In this document: in pieces, positions 42,393 through 53,984 of the stretch
How the letters are laid out: each line of letters opens with the position of its first letter
Position numbering within the stretch: the stretch's first letter is position 1
Source of the DNA: Stratiolaelaps scimitus
Taxonomy: Eukaryota > Arthropoda > Arachnida > Mesostigmata > Laelapidae
Direction of reading: 5' to 3'
DNA: 64,000 bases
Assembly (NCBI GenBank): GCA_019614645.1
Contig: JABWDB010000011.1
Coordinates: forward strand, 3,459,501-3,523,500
The notes under the pieces: model-generated
Databases searched by the model: none
Seen by the model: the letters and a program-made list of their open reading frames with translations, nothing else
Told to the model about the DNA's origin: nothing
Translations under genes and position numbers: made by a program

Positions 42393-45300
42393 CTATAATT
42401 CCACAGGCGTCATCCCGTTATTCAGTGAACGTCTATATAAAATAGGTCAGCTCACTATCATTGCTCTGCAATATCGCGCTGCATGTCACAGACTTAAAGA
42501 CGTGGACAATGGAGAGAGCAGACCATGTCTGTAGAAAGGGAAACTTAGGCAATCAATGAGGGTCGAGGTTCTTCCCAATTGATTGAATAGCCTACCGACC
42601 TTACCGAGAGACTAACGCAAAGAGGAATACAGATGCTCTTGTATTATGCCAACAAAAAGGTACGGTTAGGATTAACTACCTAAAAAAGGTTAAAAGCTGA
42701 GGCCTGTCACATAGGGGAACAGCTGAGGGTCAGCTTGAAAGAGCAGAGAAAGCAGAGAGGATTAACTCGGGACCGGACCTGGGGAATAGATGTAATCGCC
42801 ACCGGTCAAAACACTATTTCTGTAAAGGCTAGCCGAGTTTTGCAAGATCGCGTAATCCGGTGATGTGTAAGGACAATGGATAGGATATCACATGCTAACC
42901 GCATACCTCCAGCGTCGGTCTGCACGGAAAGCTCTCGTGGGTAACCACACTCTCTTGGGCGTGGCCCCGTGCACCCCCTGACGTACGCCGTCCAACGACC
43001 ATATGGCGTCAGTCCGGTGAGGGTGATCGATGTGGTTTCCACCATTTGATCAATATCGGTGTTTTCCAGCTCTACGCGATACCAGTTGACATTGAAGTCC
43101 GGGAAGTCGGGCCTGGTCCATGACAGGTCAATGTTCGTCTGGTCCAATTTGCCCTGTGTCAGGTTGAAGGGCTTCGGGACATCTGAAAGATCCAAACAGG
43201 TTGACGTGAGGGGGTAGGAAATTATTCCAGTTTTGGTTGGTGCTTTCGACACGATATAATAATCTAAATGTTATCATCTGAATTTTTTTCAGACCCTGGA
43301 GAAACGGTATATTGGAGGTATTGTTGCTTGGTCCACGGTTCAGGACTATTTTCAGATTAGCGGGACTACTTTAAGACCCCAGGGGCTCCAAGTTTTTGGT
43401 GCCACATTTCCGGGCTGACTTTCAGCCAGCTTTTAACGGCATTGCTCCATAAGACGGACCCCTATTAATTGCAAAGGGGCCGTCCATTGGGCACATACAA
43501 ATCGAAACGACTTGGATGTGGTGACTATAAAAAGAGAACGATTTTTTCTTAAACCTTGCATCAGCGAAACACACCCTTGACGTTTAAGTTGCTCGAATAT
43601 TTATGATGAGCTCTACTGCCGCTAAATGAGAACGGCCGCGCAGACCCCGTGCTAATGACAGGCGGAGCAATTATATATTTGTGATCGCGCTCTGCTTATG
43701 GCAGCTGAGACTCAGTCTACACCCCCCAGGATTTGACTGATTATCAGCTAAGACTCTTCTGCTACTCAACTGACTTACGTGTTCCTGACGTTGTGACGAG
43801 TACCTTGCTGGACACTCCGAGGACCCTTTTACGGGCAACATCTAGATCGAAATTGAACGGAGTCACCGTCAGAGCGTATCTAGACCGCCAAGAGAAAAAT
43901 AGTACCCGTTATTTTACATGGAGCACTTTGCAACGATTACCAACAATCTATGGGGCACTATTCAACAAACGTCTATGGTCATCTCACCGAGTATTGCACG
44001 AACAATATAACACAGTATTGTCTCAAGATTGGTTAGGGTCTCGATATTTACCTCTGTCCCCTAAGGAAACTGATATTCTGCAAAGGTAGCCAACCATTAA
44101 CCACGCTTAACGGAAGCCTTAGCGACGCCGTCGATAAGGCCCGTTTCGCGTACGCAGTCTCAAGGTATAACATGAGGCTTGTAAGGAGATTGAAACGGCC
44201 ACACTTCGCCTACAACTTTTGTGTGTCTAGATGTCGCGGTTGACCCCCGTGAAGAATAGCGATATTGGTCAGGGCAAACTCACGTCTCATATTCGCTTCG
44301 TGTTTCGTAGGCGAATTCGGTCATATGCGGGGGAAGAGTAAAGTTGCGCTCGAGGGTGCCATCGACGAGGTGCAGCTGATAGCCGTCCAGTGGCCCGTTA
44401 AGCGTTTGTGGCTTCCTCCAGACGAACAAGGGGGTTGTTTTACGGTGAACCCAACCCTTGAAATCCTCGACAGCGGATGGTCCTGTGTTTGGGAAAATGC
44501 AAAGGGGTCACATTTGTCGTCCTACGGTAATGATATCTGGCAGTCGCTAATATGAGATCTGGCTGAATTGTGCCCGCAATTTTGCTCGCGTTCAGTTGAA
44601 GAGTGCACGCGAGGAATTAATGAAATTTCACTAGGTGGAAAATCATTCTCTGAACGTGCTTGCATATCGGACAAAGACAAAACAGATTACACAATACCGA
44701 TAACGCCATCTGCCATGTGGTTATTGCGACAGCGGGGTACGGACCTCCGACGTTCGTCGCCAGCTTGGCTGCGACGTCAGCTGAGCAGAACGTGGCCTGG
44801 TAGCAGGCCCGAACATGGACGTTTTCCGTCGTGAAAGGTGCTAGGCTAGTGACATTGATGAGTGGCGTAACCGATGTAACCGTTCGCCCTGTCGAAACCA
44901 GCTCCACTTCGTAGAACTGTGTCAACTTCTCGTGTTGACTGATCAGAGACTGCTCTCGTGCGAGAATCTCGACCAGGACGGATGTGCTGGTCCGGTTCAG
45001 CATGCGCAAATCGACTGGGGCAACTGCAACGAATAGACAACGAAGGTAAAGGTTTATTGGTGTAGTTAGAGCAACTGCGATTTCTACAACGCTTAAGTTC
45101 TCTTATATGCCCTCACCAGGTTGGGAGACAACTCGACCGTGCGGCCTCCAGCTGTTTTGCAGAGATTTAGCCGTCCAGCCAGCGCGCTGACAGAAATGGA
45201 CCATAATCTATCAGTTGATCACCATATAGATCATAGGAGCAATGAACGCCTCGTACACGTTCCTTGTAGTTGAACACAACAACTGAACAGCGTGCGAGTT

Positions 45301-48300
45301 TTGAAAATGGCTCAAGGTGGAAGCTCCAGAACGAGGACAGGCAAAGTTTCCACTGAGGTGCTGAGCCATAAAGGAATCAAGCTTCACTGTACCATTCGAG
45401 CGTCAGCACGTTCTGATCAAAGGTGTTCTATAGCTAGATTATTTCATAGTGCTGGAAAGTGGTTATGGTCAATCCTGGACAAACATACCATATCCATGGA
45501 ACTGGACCAACAGGTTGGATTCGTCACCCACGTGAGTTTGATTTTTGATGTCGATGTTCACCGCGCTGACAGTGATTCTATAGTTGGCCTGTTTCACAAA
45601 CGGTACCGCGACTATCAAGTTCGTGCTTCCGAATACTCGCCTGAAAAAGGCCACGAGAAAAAAGGTGCGAAGCACAAACGAACGGCCGATGTTTAATACG
45701 GTGCTGAGCGAGTAAATCTACAGATTTGCAGAACCTGGAGCGGCTTGTGTGGTAGAGGACACCCTTGACGGGCGAGCAAGCCAAGGCCGCACTGGAAGAT
45801 GGTTACGATTATGTATCTCAAGCACGTTAGCACTTTCATGGTTATAATAGATTTACAATCGTGTACGCGCAATCAATGATCATGCATACAACAAGCGTCT
45901 GCATAATTTGTGTTGGTGAGTGATAACCCTAAATATATCTTGCACATTGGGACACTTCTCAGTAGTTTCTGCGAACACTTAAGCGTTGAGGGGGCAGGCG
46001 TTCCGCTACTGAACCTCGTTATATTGTGTTGTATCGCACAGACGATCGATACAAGCAAACAACGAGGGCGACTTACGATTCAGAGATCTTCACATTCGAG
46101 TCGTTGAACACACGAACGATGTAGAAATCGATTGGGCCGTTACATTGATCGGCGGGCGGCGCCTCCCACGAGACGTCGAAGGTGTTGAATTTGGCGTCCT
46201 GCGCCGCCTTTAGGTATCGCACATGAGACGGAGTCCCGACGTCGGTCTTAAACGTGAAAAACGTGTCGATGCCCGTGTATGTGACACCGCCATACGAGGC
46301 GTGTGCCTGGATGCTGACGTTGTACGTGTGATAGGTCCGCAGATGCGTGAGCACATAGGTGTTCGTGAATGAGGACTCGACCAGGTCCTCGTTGCTATCG
46401 AGGATGAGGTAGACGCTCTGCACACTCGATGGCAAATTCGAAGGGGCCTTCCATTGAAGCTGCACGCTGTCAGAGGTGACGTTAACGACGGTGACGTTGG
46501 TGACGTGACCGGGCTCTGTGAACAATACAGAGCAATCAATACAGCTCTAATGCGTGCGTGCGTATCGAATATTGTCATTATTTCGAAGATTCGTCTATAT
46601 TATAGATGGATACAGCGTTAAAACGGGAAATTGAGCAGGGAATTCTAAGAAGTGGGTGATTGTGAGTTCCTGTGCTTTATCCACTTCGATTTTTCTACGT
46701 TTACCATGTTTGTATACATTGGTCCCTGCGCCGGTGATGCTATTTAGAAGATTACTGTTATTTGTGCTTTTTTTTTATCACGAGCGCTTAGCCATTCCAA
46801 TATTGCAGGTCCGGAAAGAAGCTCCTGGACATATCGAGTCATAAGCAACGGTGACACAGACGTGTCCTTCTCGCGCAGTGTTAAAATAAGGTAAATATCT
46901 AGTGCAGATGTATACTGGGCTTTTACTCTGTGACAGTTTTTTTAATACACGAGGAAATCGGAGATCGGCACAATCTGCCCGTACCGTGATGTGTTAAACA
47001 TGTTTTACTGTTCTTCACTATTGTTTTTACGAGAACTTAAGCATTGTCCAACCGCCGTTCCATGAATAAACCTCACTCAATAAATTATATATATGTACGA
47101 TAACATCTGTATATTGGCGGTAGGAACGTTGGAAAGTTGTAAAGCTGAACTTCCCGTGGCCAGCTTGACAATCTAAGAAATTATCATAAGATTATCACAC
47201 GAATTGCGCGCATTTAAAAATGTTCCAAGATGTCAAGCATGTGCTGAGTTTTCCCTTAGATCGTATTTCCTTTAGAATATTCTATCATAGAAATGTCTTT
47301 ACTTAATCGAATTGTACGCATTGGACGGACAAATTCGAGAACACAGGCTCCGTAGGACATTAGGCCAAATTCATGTCGGTTGAGACATTTAAGTATACAT
47401 CACTGTTTCTTGTAATTTATATAATATTAATTAATCGACAGGCTCTTTCTCTGTATCTGATGTGGAATCCGCAGTTAAGTCAAGAGCGATTACTGCCCAT
47501 TAAATGCATTAATGCTACAATTAATTAATATATGATATGAAGAGTTCCAGCGCTTCTATTTAGATTCGATCTTTCCATTTAGCACTAAATTCGATACACA
47601 CTACCGGATTCTTCTATGTATCGAATGTAATGAAGGCACGTCTAATTCTTTTAATTGCTCCGTATATTGTAATAGCAATACAGAGAGGCGGCAGTGCACT
47701 CAGACTGATTCGTAACCTTCGATCCGACGCTCATTCGATGAATCTGACCAAAAATCCAGCACACAGCAATCACCATGATGATAACGCCTTAGTCCCGCAT
47801 GCTCTTTTTTTCTTCAAAACCAACCCTACTCACAAACAGAATCTCCATCGCAGGAAGACCTGGGTTCTGCTGTGTATCATTGCTTCGAGAAACTATCTTC
47901 GATGTCGGTCCTTTGAGACTCATCTGGGCTATTTCTCCAACAGACCCATGTGACCAGAGGCGGGACAGGCATTGTTAGCCATGATATCGCATAACTGCTG
48001 TTCTATTTCTGTAGAGGATGGAGTTTCCTTCAAAGTCGTGACACCACTAGAGGCAGTCCAACCTCTATCGAACGTGGGCCGATCCAGTGTACGGTAGACA
48101 TCGATGACAAAACGTCTGTATCTGCTAAAACCATAATTCTCTGTTGGGAAACTACCTCTTCCCTAGCACCGGCCTTATTCCTTGGCATTACTACTTTTTA
48201 ATGCCGTTGTATAACTTGCTAAAGCTATATTTCACAGTGTTCATACAGCTCGTCCGCAAACCGTCCAACGACGTGCTTACCTACGCCGGGTGTGACGAGC

Positions 48301-51300
48301 TTCGTTGGGGTACTATTCCTCACCTCCAGCACATCCAGAGGCAACCTGTATTGGGCTGACACAGCGAGTGTGTAGTTCCGGTAGTATGAAAGATTGATCC
48401 TCGTTGACAGATCCTTCGTCTTGGTTCGGGTGCAACCCATATCGCATGCGCTCACTTCAAAGTTCGCTAGCTCGGGTAGTTTGTCAGCGGTCCACGAGAC
48501 GGCGAATGAGACAGAATCGCTCGTGCTATCGGCTCTGCTGTAGGCTACTCTCGTCACGGCCGGCCAATCTATATATATGTATTATAGGAAAGATTATATT
48601 TATTAAATATATAATATGTATGTTAGTATGTATGGACTGATAAGCCCCAAGTGCATGATGAGGTAGCTATTGCAATTGATGCTGTTCTATGAAAATCCGC
48701 CCATAATAATCACTACAGGTCGGATCGGTTGAAGGTGGTAACTTGTGCATTTGGTTGGCAAATCTGCCGGTATGCACTAGCGCCCCGATGTTCGCTATGG
48801 GATATTTATGATTTATGACTTTATGATATCAAAGTCAATTGTCAACGTTGCTCCTACGTTGCATTTCTATACGATACGTTTGTAGGTTAAACTCTTATAT
48901 TATATAGTACAGTGCAATACCAATTGGACGTTGTATCGAAGGTACCAAGCCTGATCCTAAACCAATGCAAAAGTTGTGAATACCATCAATTTTCTCACAC
49001 AACTAATCTCAGTGTTAGGTGTCCAGCAGTCTTAATCCGCAAAGCTAAAAGGAAGCTAATATAGGTCGGGATAAAAAAAATAGTTCCTTGTTCTCTGCAT
49101 ATAGATACTCAGACACACTGCATGATAAAGTCTTGTACTCGATAGACCTCAGATCCACACCTTTGTCGAGCGTGGTGAATGTCGTGGTAAGTGCCTTGCC
49201 GACATAATCCTCATCGGCCTCGTCCGTAATCGTCGGTATAATTTGCACCTTGTACACCGCCTTCGGAGTAAGCTGGCTTAACATTAAGCGCCGATCACTC
49301 AGAGAGTTTACAGACGTGCAATTTTCTTCCAGGCAGTAGCTGACATTGTAGTGGACGGTGACATGCGCAGTGTTGTCGGGGGCGTCCCAGCCAAGCAACG
49401 CACGTGATGGGTCGAGTGACGCAAACTGAAAGTTCCGCGGGGGTCCGACATCTGAAAATCGGGATAATCCCCGAATCGCTCAGGAATATGCTCCTTGCTT
49501 CTGCTGCTCAAATTGATCATTCAATATACAGTGGGTAGAAGTGCAGAGTAGGGGGGTACACGTTTAATCTTGCGTCGGATTGATGAAAAGCAACAGGAAA
49601 ATCTCTATCTTGTTGTCCCTGATAAGGCAACAACGGGGTTTCGTCGATATTTCCTCGAGATTTTTCCTCTCTCTGATCATACTTGTCAAATTTTGCCGTT
49701 TCGGCCGTTTTACTGTTTAACAATGTACCCAAGACTTTCATAAGGCTAGGGACAGAATATACAAAATGATAACGACAAGTGTTTTCTGCAAGAGCATAAG
49801 AAATAGCAAACACCGAACAAGGCTTGCAATCGCCTACCATCTCGAGGAGACAGGAACTCGTAGATTCCAGCATCTCCATCGTGAATGTAGTTGCTAATAT
49901 TGAAGACGGGTACGACTTCGGCGCGGAACTTGCTGAACAGAGGAATATCGACGAATCGAACCTTTGTTTCTGTGGTCGTTGTCGAAAAGATGACCTCGCC
50001 CTTCCGATTCTTTAGGGTGATGTTGAAAAGAACTAGAGAAAGTTCATTGGGTTCGTCGATCTGAAATTCACACATTGAAATCATTTCTCTCTGCATTTTT
50101 GTCGAACTCTGTTCTATTCTATAATATATATAGTATGAACTGTAAAAATGTTTTTTTGAGCAGATCGCTATGTAAAGGAATAGATCCAAAATCTATGATA
50201 GAAGCATGTAGCATGACTCGAGAGTCTCGTCGCGTGCAGTTGAGGATAAAACACGCAACGAATAAAGCAGATCATCGTCTATGCTTCGTACCTGCCACCG
50301 AACATCGATAGCTGCAAGATGATTGGTGACCGTCGAATTCTGGCTGAAGTTGTGAGGCACGGGGTAGGCTGGAAACGTAAGTGATCAATGTCAGAGGTAC
50401 ACAAGTGTCGCATTATGATCCGCACCTCTAAGCAGGGGACGGGCTGTCCGAGTACTCACTTCATGATGAATGGCTGGCTCATAAGGAATCTCATTTCCAT
50501 ATTTGTCAATTTCTAGACAGACTACCTAACAAGTCGATAGTGAGCGAAACCCCACATGCGCCAAGGGACAGGATGTGCTGCCAAAGCTCAGGGGTATTTT
50601 AACTCAGCAAGAGAAATTAAAAAGGAAATTCCCTCCATGGCTACTCACTGTACTTATCCGTTGTGAACGAAACCTCGAACGGCTCTCCGACAAACTCCTC
50701 AGCTTCGAAATGGATCTTGGGCTTAACGGTGACATTGTACTTTGTAAAGGGTAACAGGCCCTTCAGTTGAGTCGTCACATTGGTGCCGCCTACATTCTAG
50801 AAGGTGAGGAAGCATTGTTCACATCAATAAGTATCTCCGTTAAAGTGCAATAATTGTATAGGAGACAGGTAAAAGACCAGGTACAAGACTCAACTATTGG
50901 ACATCTCGACAGGCGAGACGAGGTCGCTCTTGCAGAGATACCGGCGCTCAGATCGTCCCACAGTCACACTCTGGGACAGAGGTCGAATTCACGAGCTCAC
51001 GGAATAGAATGAGAGCCATTATCCAAGTGTGGTTATCAGAAACTTCTCCAATCTAAATAAAAATGTCGCCTGATTTTCAAATTTTCTAAAATCACCTGTC
51101 TAATAATCTCCAAAGGTTTCTGCTGCTGCCTTTACAGCTGACCAATCCAACCTTGGCGCTGGTGTGCGTTTGTGATTATCTGGCCGGGTTATAGTTGTCT
51201 TAGAATCAGCTCCCTCCTTTGACCCTAGTAACGTTACCTACCCCATCAAAAATAGTCATGAATTCAAGCAGATGTGTAAAAATCCTTGTGGAACGCCGAT

Positions 51301-53057
51301 AGCTCAATCAACACGGACATACTCGACAAGTGCCGTGTCTGGCTCCAGTACTACTGTACGGAACCCGCTTACATGGCTCGCCAAAAGGCGATCTTCGAAA
51401 TAAGTCTTGACCTAGCCGACCTACCTCAGAGACTGTGTTGCGCACAATGACCTGCGAGAAGCACTGGCCGCCAGTGCTGGCGATACACACAGTCACGTTG
51501 TACTCGTCGACAACCCTCGGCATCGTGAGGGCCTCGCTGATGTCCATTGTCGCATTGAACGTGCTTGGCCGCACCGTCACATTCGACACCTTGTGGGGAT
51601 CTGTATGACACGATGTGAAAACATAGTCCGTTTGACTCGACTCGTAACATATTGCCAGCTATTAACGGGTACTTGGTACTTTTTTTAATTACATTAAAGC
51701 AGTTCTTTAACAGAACAAGTAATTAAAGTTAAATTACTTGTTCTGTTAAAGAACAATCCCGCTCGGCTATCACCCGTGTATCATATACAATAGATTCTGC
51801 ACAGGCGACCTCACGCTCTCTTTGAAATAGGCTACTTTCCAGGCTGACTCTCAGCCAATATTTAACGTCCAGGCTGGTTTCGCAGTGCTTCATAAGAACG
51901 ACCCCTTCAATGCAAAAGTATAACGGAGAGAATTTACTTGTCTTCTCCGCTTGCGATACGCACGCGAATGCATCGCGCCACCGGGGTCGACGTTGTTATC
52001 TGCTTGTTATATTATAAGTACCGTTCAGCAAGTCTGACACCTTGATGTGATTAGAAAATGCATTGTTTGGCAAAAGGAGCATTTGCTTACTGCCTGGTCC
52101 CGTATTGATGAACGTAGAGATATTCCTCGAGAATAAGCATCTTGACTCCAACGTGATTGTATAGTTGGTCCAGTACTCGACTTTCTGAATGGTAAAATTT
52201 GTCGTTTGCGTTGCGCCAACATGGCGCGCAGGCTGGTAGGGAGTCCCAATGAAAATATCGTGTTGATACTGAAAAAGAAAACATTTCGTGCCTGCATCCC
52301 ACGTCAACTTGACGTCGACGTAATCACCAACGCTGTCTCCAAGAACAGCCTTCAAGTTTGCCGGCCCTGTAAGCAGAGACGTATCTTGATAATTCAGTTT
52401 GCCACTGCCACAAGCACTAGTTGGACGGAAGTGGGCAAAATTAGCTAAATTAGAGCATAATGAGCTAAAAAGCTTGATAGGTCAAACACAAATAAGCTGC
52501 GTGCCCGTCTCGACATTCAGAGACTACGAAAATAATTATTCGCATGACATTGAAACATTCTACAGAGAACATACACTTTTGTCGCTTGATAGGCCATTAA
52601 TCCCTAGTAAAGGTGGGCTTGCTTTTGCTTCATACGACCCCACACAACGGCTATGAAATATATAAGCTATATAATCGATAAAAGAGAGCGGGTATCGGTT
52701 AAACGTTGTCGATTTCATTTAATCGCTGATCAATTGCTTGATTCATTCAATGCGATCTCCCGCATCGATCATGATCCAAGGCGTATGCCGTGAAAGCCAG
52801 GCAGGTTTGCTATACTACAAACAATCTACGTGTAACAGCTTTCCTTAAAACGGAAGATAAAGTTAAAGTCTTGAGGGGGCACAGTTGCGCTCAAATGTAC
52901 GCGCTTCGAGTACGGCAGTGTTCTAACGGCAGAATACAGATACTATCGGCGATTACGGCGTCGAACACAGTGCAAAACAACAGATTCACTACATACAGTG
53001 GTCATCCGCGGCAACGCAGACAGCGCAGAGCGCCACGATCACTAGTTTCAGCTCCAT
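42099..53057 (-). CDS. Gene 3: multi-FN3 protein with a single B-C-D-A cassette (15 exons recognised)
   Basis: Exons in transcript order (higher to lower coordinate): 53057-52997, 52366-52091, 51600-51425, 50796-50649, 50368-50292, 50060-49838, 49451-49161, 48568-48281, 46515-46077, 45640-45489, 45023-44745, 44482-44284, 43879-43779, 43182-42907, 42392-42099. They join in one frame of 3,280 bases, about 1,093 residues: signal peptide and 11 FN3 domains. Its exon series can be aligned one to one with gene 2 at the front and gene 1 at the back, so it gives the full plan of the family. The membrane exon J was not found. If the last intron is retained the frame stops after 23 further residues. 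N-x-S/T sequons are frequent. The function is unknown; a cell-surface or secreted recognition role is inference. Confidence 0.85.
42687..42745 (-). repeat. Dispersed repeat family 3 copy
   Basis: On the minus strand: CCCTCAGCTGTTCCCCTATG, then TGACAGGCCTCAGCTTTTAA. It is nearly identical to the first 40 bases of the window, in opposite orientation. Confidence 0.65.
42907..43182 (-). CDS. Gene 3 exon H (one FN3 domain)
   Basis: 276 bases, phases 1/1, acceptor TTTCAG, donor GTATGC. It has VPKPFNLTQGK, DLSWTRPD and CTGPRPREC, and ends TDAG. Confidence 0.88.
43400..43495 (-). repeat. Dispersed repeat family 2 copy
   Basis: On the minus strand it carries the TTTGCAATTAATAGGGGTCC, GTCTTATGGAGCAATGCCG and GGCTGAAAGTCAGCCCGGAA boxes. 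It lies in the intron between exons H and G of gene 3. Confidence 0.65.
43779..43879 (-). CDS. Gene 3 exon G (short exon ending an FN3 domain)
   Basis: 101 bases, phases 2/1, acceptor TCTAG, donor GTAAGT. It encodes TYALTVTPFNFDLDVARK and VLGVSSKVLVTT. Pattern, phases and place match exon G of gene 1. Confidence 0.8.
44284..44482 (-). CDS. Gene 3 exon F (first part of an FN3 domain)
   Basis: 199 bases, phases 1/2, acceptor CACAG, donor GTGAGT. It has GPSAVEDFKGW, VWRKPQTLNGPLDGYQL and ERNFTLPP, matching exon F of gene 1 (GPSKVRNLRG, NGPLRGYQV). It was found only by reading the minus strand, since it has no start codon. Confidence 0.83.
44745..45023 (-). CDS. Gene 3 exon E (one divergent FN3 domain)
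   Basis: 279 bases, phases 1/1, acceptor TTGCAG, donor GTCCGT. It has APVDLRMLNRTS, LINVTSLAPF and CYQATFC, and ends TNVG. A SINE ends about 17 bases upstream of its acceptor. Confidence 0.83.
45041..45193 (-). mobile_element. SINE family 1 copy next to a splice acceptor
   Basis: On the minus strand the head has GGCTGGACGGCTAAATCTC, the body ATATAAGAGAACTTAAGCG, and the tail CAATAAACCTTTACCTT. It is in the same orientation as gene 3 and ends about 17 bases before exon E. Confidence 0.75.
45489..45640 (-). CDS. Gene 3 exon A (second half of an FN3 domain)
   Basis: 152 bases, phases 2/1, acceptor TTTCAG, donor GTATGT. It has STNLIVAVPF and YRITVSAVNID, matching the A exons of gene 1. Confidence 0.86.
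46077..46515 (-). CDS. Gene 3 exon D (one and a half FN3 domains)
   Basis: 439 bases, phases 1/2, acceptor TCACAG, donor GTAAGT. It starts EPGHVTNVTV with LQWKAP, then GTPSHVRYLK with VSWEAPP and NGPIDFYI. It has the same length as D1, D2 and D5. Confidence 0.9.
47029..47085 (+). mobile_element. LINE/SINE 3' tail fragment
   Basis: ACGAGAACTTAAGCATTGTC, then GCCGTTCCATGAATAAACC. The GAGAACTTAAGC and GTTCC boxes are closer to the LINE end (CGAGAACTTAAGCGTTGT) than to the SINE. It lies in the large intron between gene 3 exons C and D. Confidence 0.6.
48281..48568 (-). CDS. Gene 3 exon C (one FN3 domain, Cys-loop form)
   Basis: 288 bases, phases 1/1, acceptor TATAG, donor GTAAGC. It starts WPAVTRVAYS, with AVSWTAD and the loop CDMGC, and ends VTPGV. 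It is the shortest C exon of the window. Confidence 0.88.
49161..49451 (-). CDS. Gene 3 exon B (one FN3 domain)
   Basis: 291 bases, phases 1/1, acceptor TTTCAG, donor GTGTGG. It starts DVGPPRNFQFASL, with LGWDAPD and the loop CLEENC. It is very close in pattern to B1-B3 of gene 1. Confidence 0.9.
49838..50060 (-). CDS. Gene 3 exon 6 (rest of the FN3 domain)
   Basis: 223 bases, phases 0/1, acceptor TTTCAG, donor GTAGGC. It starts IDEPNELSLVLFNITL and has FRAEVVPVFNISN. Confidence 0.85.
50292..50368 (-). CDS. Gene 3 exon 5 (short, first part of an FN3 domain)
   Basis: 77 bases, phases 1/0, acceptor TTCCAG, donor GTACGA. It encodes YPVPHNFSQNSTVTNHL and ends DVRWQ at the core Trp. Confidence 0.8.
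50649..50796 (-). CDS. Gene 3 exon 4 (second part of the FN3 domain)
   Basis: 148 bases, phases 0/1, acceptor TTCTAG, donor GTGAGT. It has LKGLLPFTKYNVTVKPKI and FEVSFTTDKY. Confidence 0.86.
51425..51600 (-). CDS. Gene 3 exon 3 (first part of an FN3 domain)
   Basis: 176 bases, phases 1/0, acceptor ATACAG, donor GTAGGT. It has PHKVSNVTVRPS, YNVTVCIAS and a CIASTGGQC pair. Confidence 0.86.
51702..51754. repeat. Perfect 23-bp inverted repeat (hairpin)
   Basis: 51702-51724 and 51732-51754 are exact reverse complements, separated by seven bases. The arm begins GTTCTTTAACAGAACAAG. It lies in a gene 3 intron. Confidence 0.9.
51836..51915 (-). repeat. Dispersed repeat family 2 copy
   Basis: On the minus strand it carries TTTGCATTGAAGGGGTCGTT, CTTATGAAGCACTGCG and TTGGCTGAGAGTCAGCC. 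Confidence 0.6.
52091..52366 (-). CDS. Gene 3 exon 2 (one FN3 domain)
   Basis: 276 bases, phases 1/1, acceptor TTACAG, donor GTAAGC. It has PANLKAVLGD, KLTWDAG and WTNYTITLES, and aligns to gene 2 exon 2 without a length change. Confidence 0.88.
52997..53057 (-). CDS. Gene 3 exon 1 (signal peptide)
   Basis: 61 bases, phase 1 out, donor GTATGT. It encodes MELKLVIVALCAVCVAADDH, a clear signal peptide. It was missed by open-frame searches because it is only 20 codons. A TTAAAAA run at about 53095-53102 lies some 40 bases before the ATG. Confidence 0.85.
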
Positions 53058-53979
53058 CGTTCCGTCGAATCGAGCAGCGACAGAACTGGCCGACGTTTTT
53101 AAGGATGCGCTACTCCAGATACGCGTCAACGTCCAGTCTCTCCCACTCGACGATACAAATGCACGTTACCCCCAAAAGGATTTGCCGGAAATCCCACGAA
53201 CGCCGTAAGTGACGCCTTCCTCAAAGTTCCGCGATGGGCTGGAATGGCTCGCCACCCTGCTGACACACGGGACCGTAGCGGGCGACGAGATCGTCCCCGT
53301 TGCTAATGCAGTCAACGCAAACGGATTACGGATGCAGCTGAGGCAGGGAGGTGAGCAGTGCGAGCCAGACGTACTACATCGGTCGATAGTCCATAATCGG
53401 GGTGACTTAAGCGATAGGTGCTACATGGCCAACATTGAAATTTCGCTAAGATTTCGTTGCGAAAGTTGGCGGGTACAACGTCGCGTATATGGCGCCCTAT
53501 GGTAAAATCAAATTTAGCCTATTATTTCAGATAATCCTCCTCTGTTTCGTGGCACGTGTTGCAGATCATGATGTGAACGGTATGTTTTATTTTCAATTAT
53601 TGTCTTTCTGGCAAGAGTGAATGATTGCGAGGCTGCTTTTGTAACAACCGGAATCGAATGTATCGAGCTTTTCAGCTGTTGGCTCAAATGTTTGTGAGTA
53701 CAGTGATATGCTCCAATGTCTATTGTGTACTCTGTGTATTTTCAGCGTTTACAGCGTAATATTTATACTGGCCAGCAGAAAGAGATTTCATAGCGAGAAC
53801 ATTAACCCCACTGCTAAGAGCTGTTAGTATTTTTTTTATACGTTATGGAGGCACATCAAAAGCGTATGATTCAAAATTCAAGGGAACATTTCCAGAATAT
53901 CAACTCATAAAAATGATATGGTTTGTGAGGATATGTGACACCTTATTCTGAGGCATGATATAATGACAATGATGGGGAC
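53058..53979. other. Region upstream of gene 3, no gene seen
   Basis: Apart from the TTAAAAA promoter-like run at 53095-53102, nothing coding was recognised. Plus-strand frames at 52790-53505 overlap gene 3 exon 1 in antisense or have no domain. Confidence 0.5.
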
Positions 53980-53984
53980 CTACT

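Noticed and set aside
43733..44089. A 118-codon plus-strand open frame
   Set aside because: It overlaps gene 3 exon G in antisense and shows no domain; exon G is supported by phase, splice sites and homology to gene 1.
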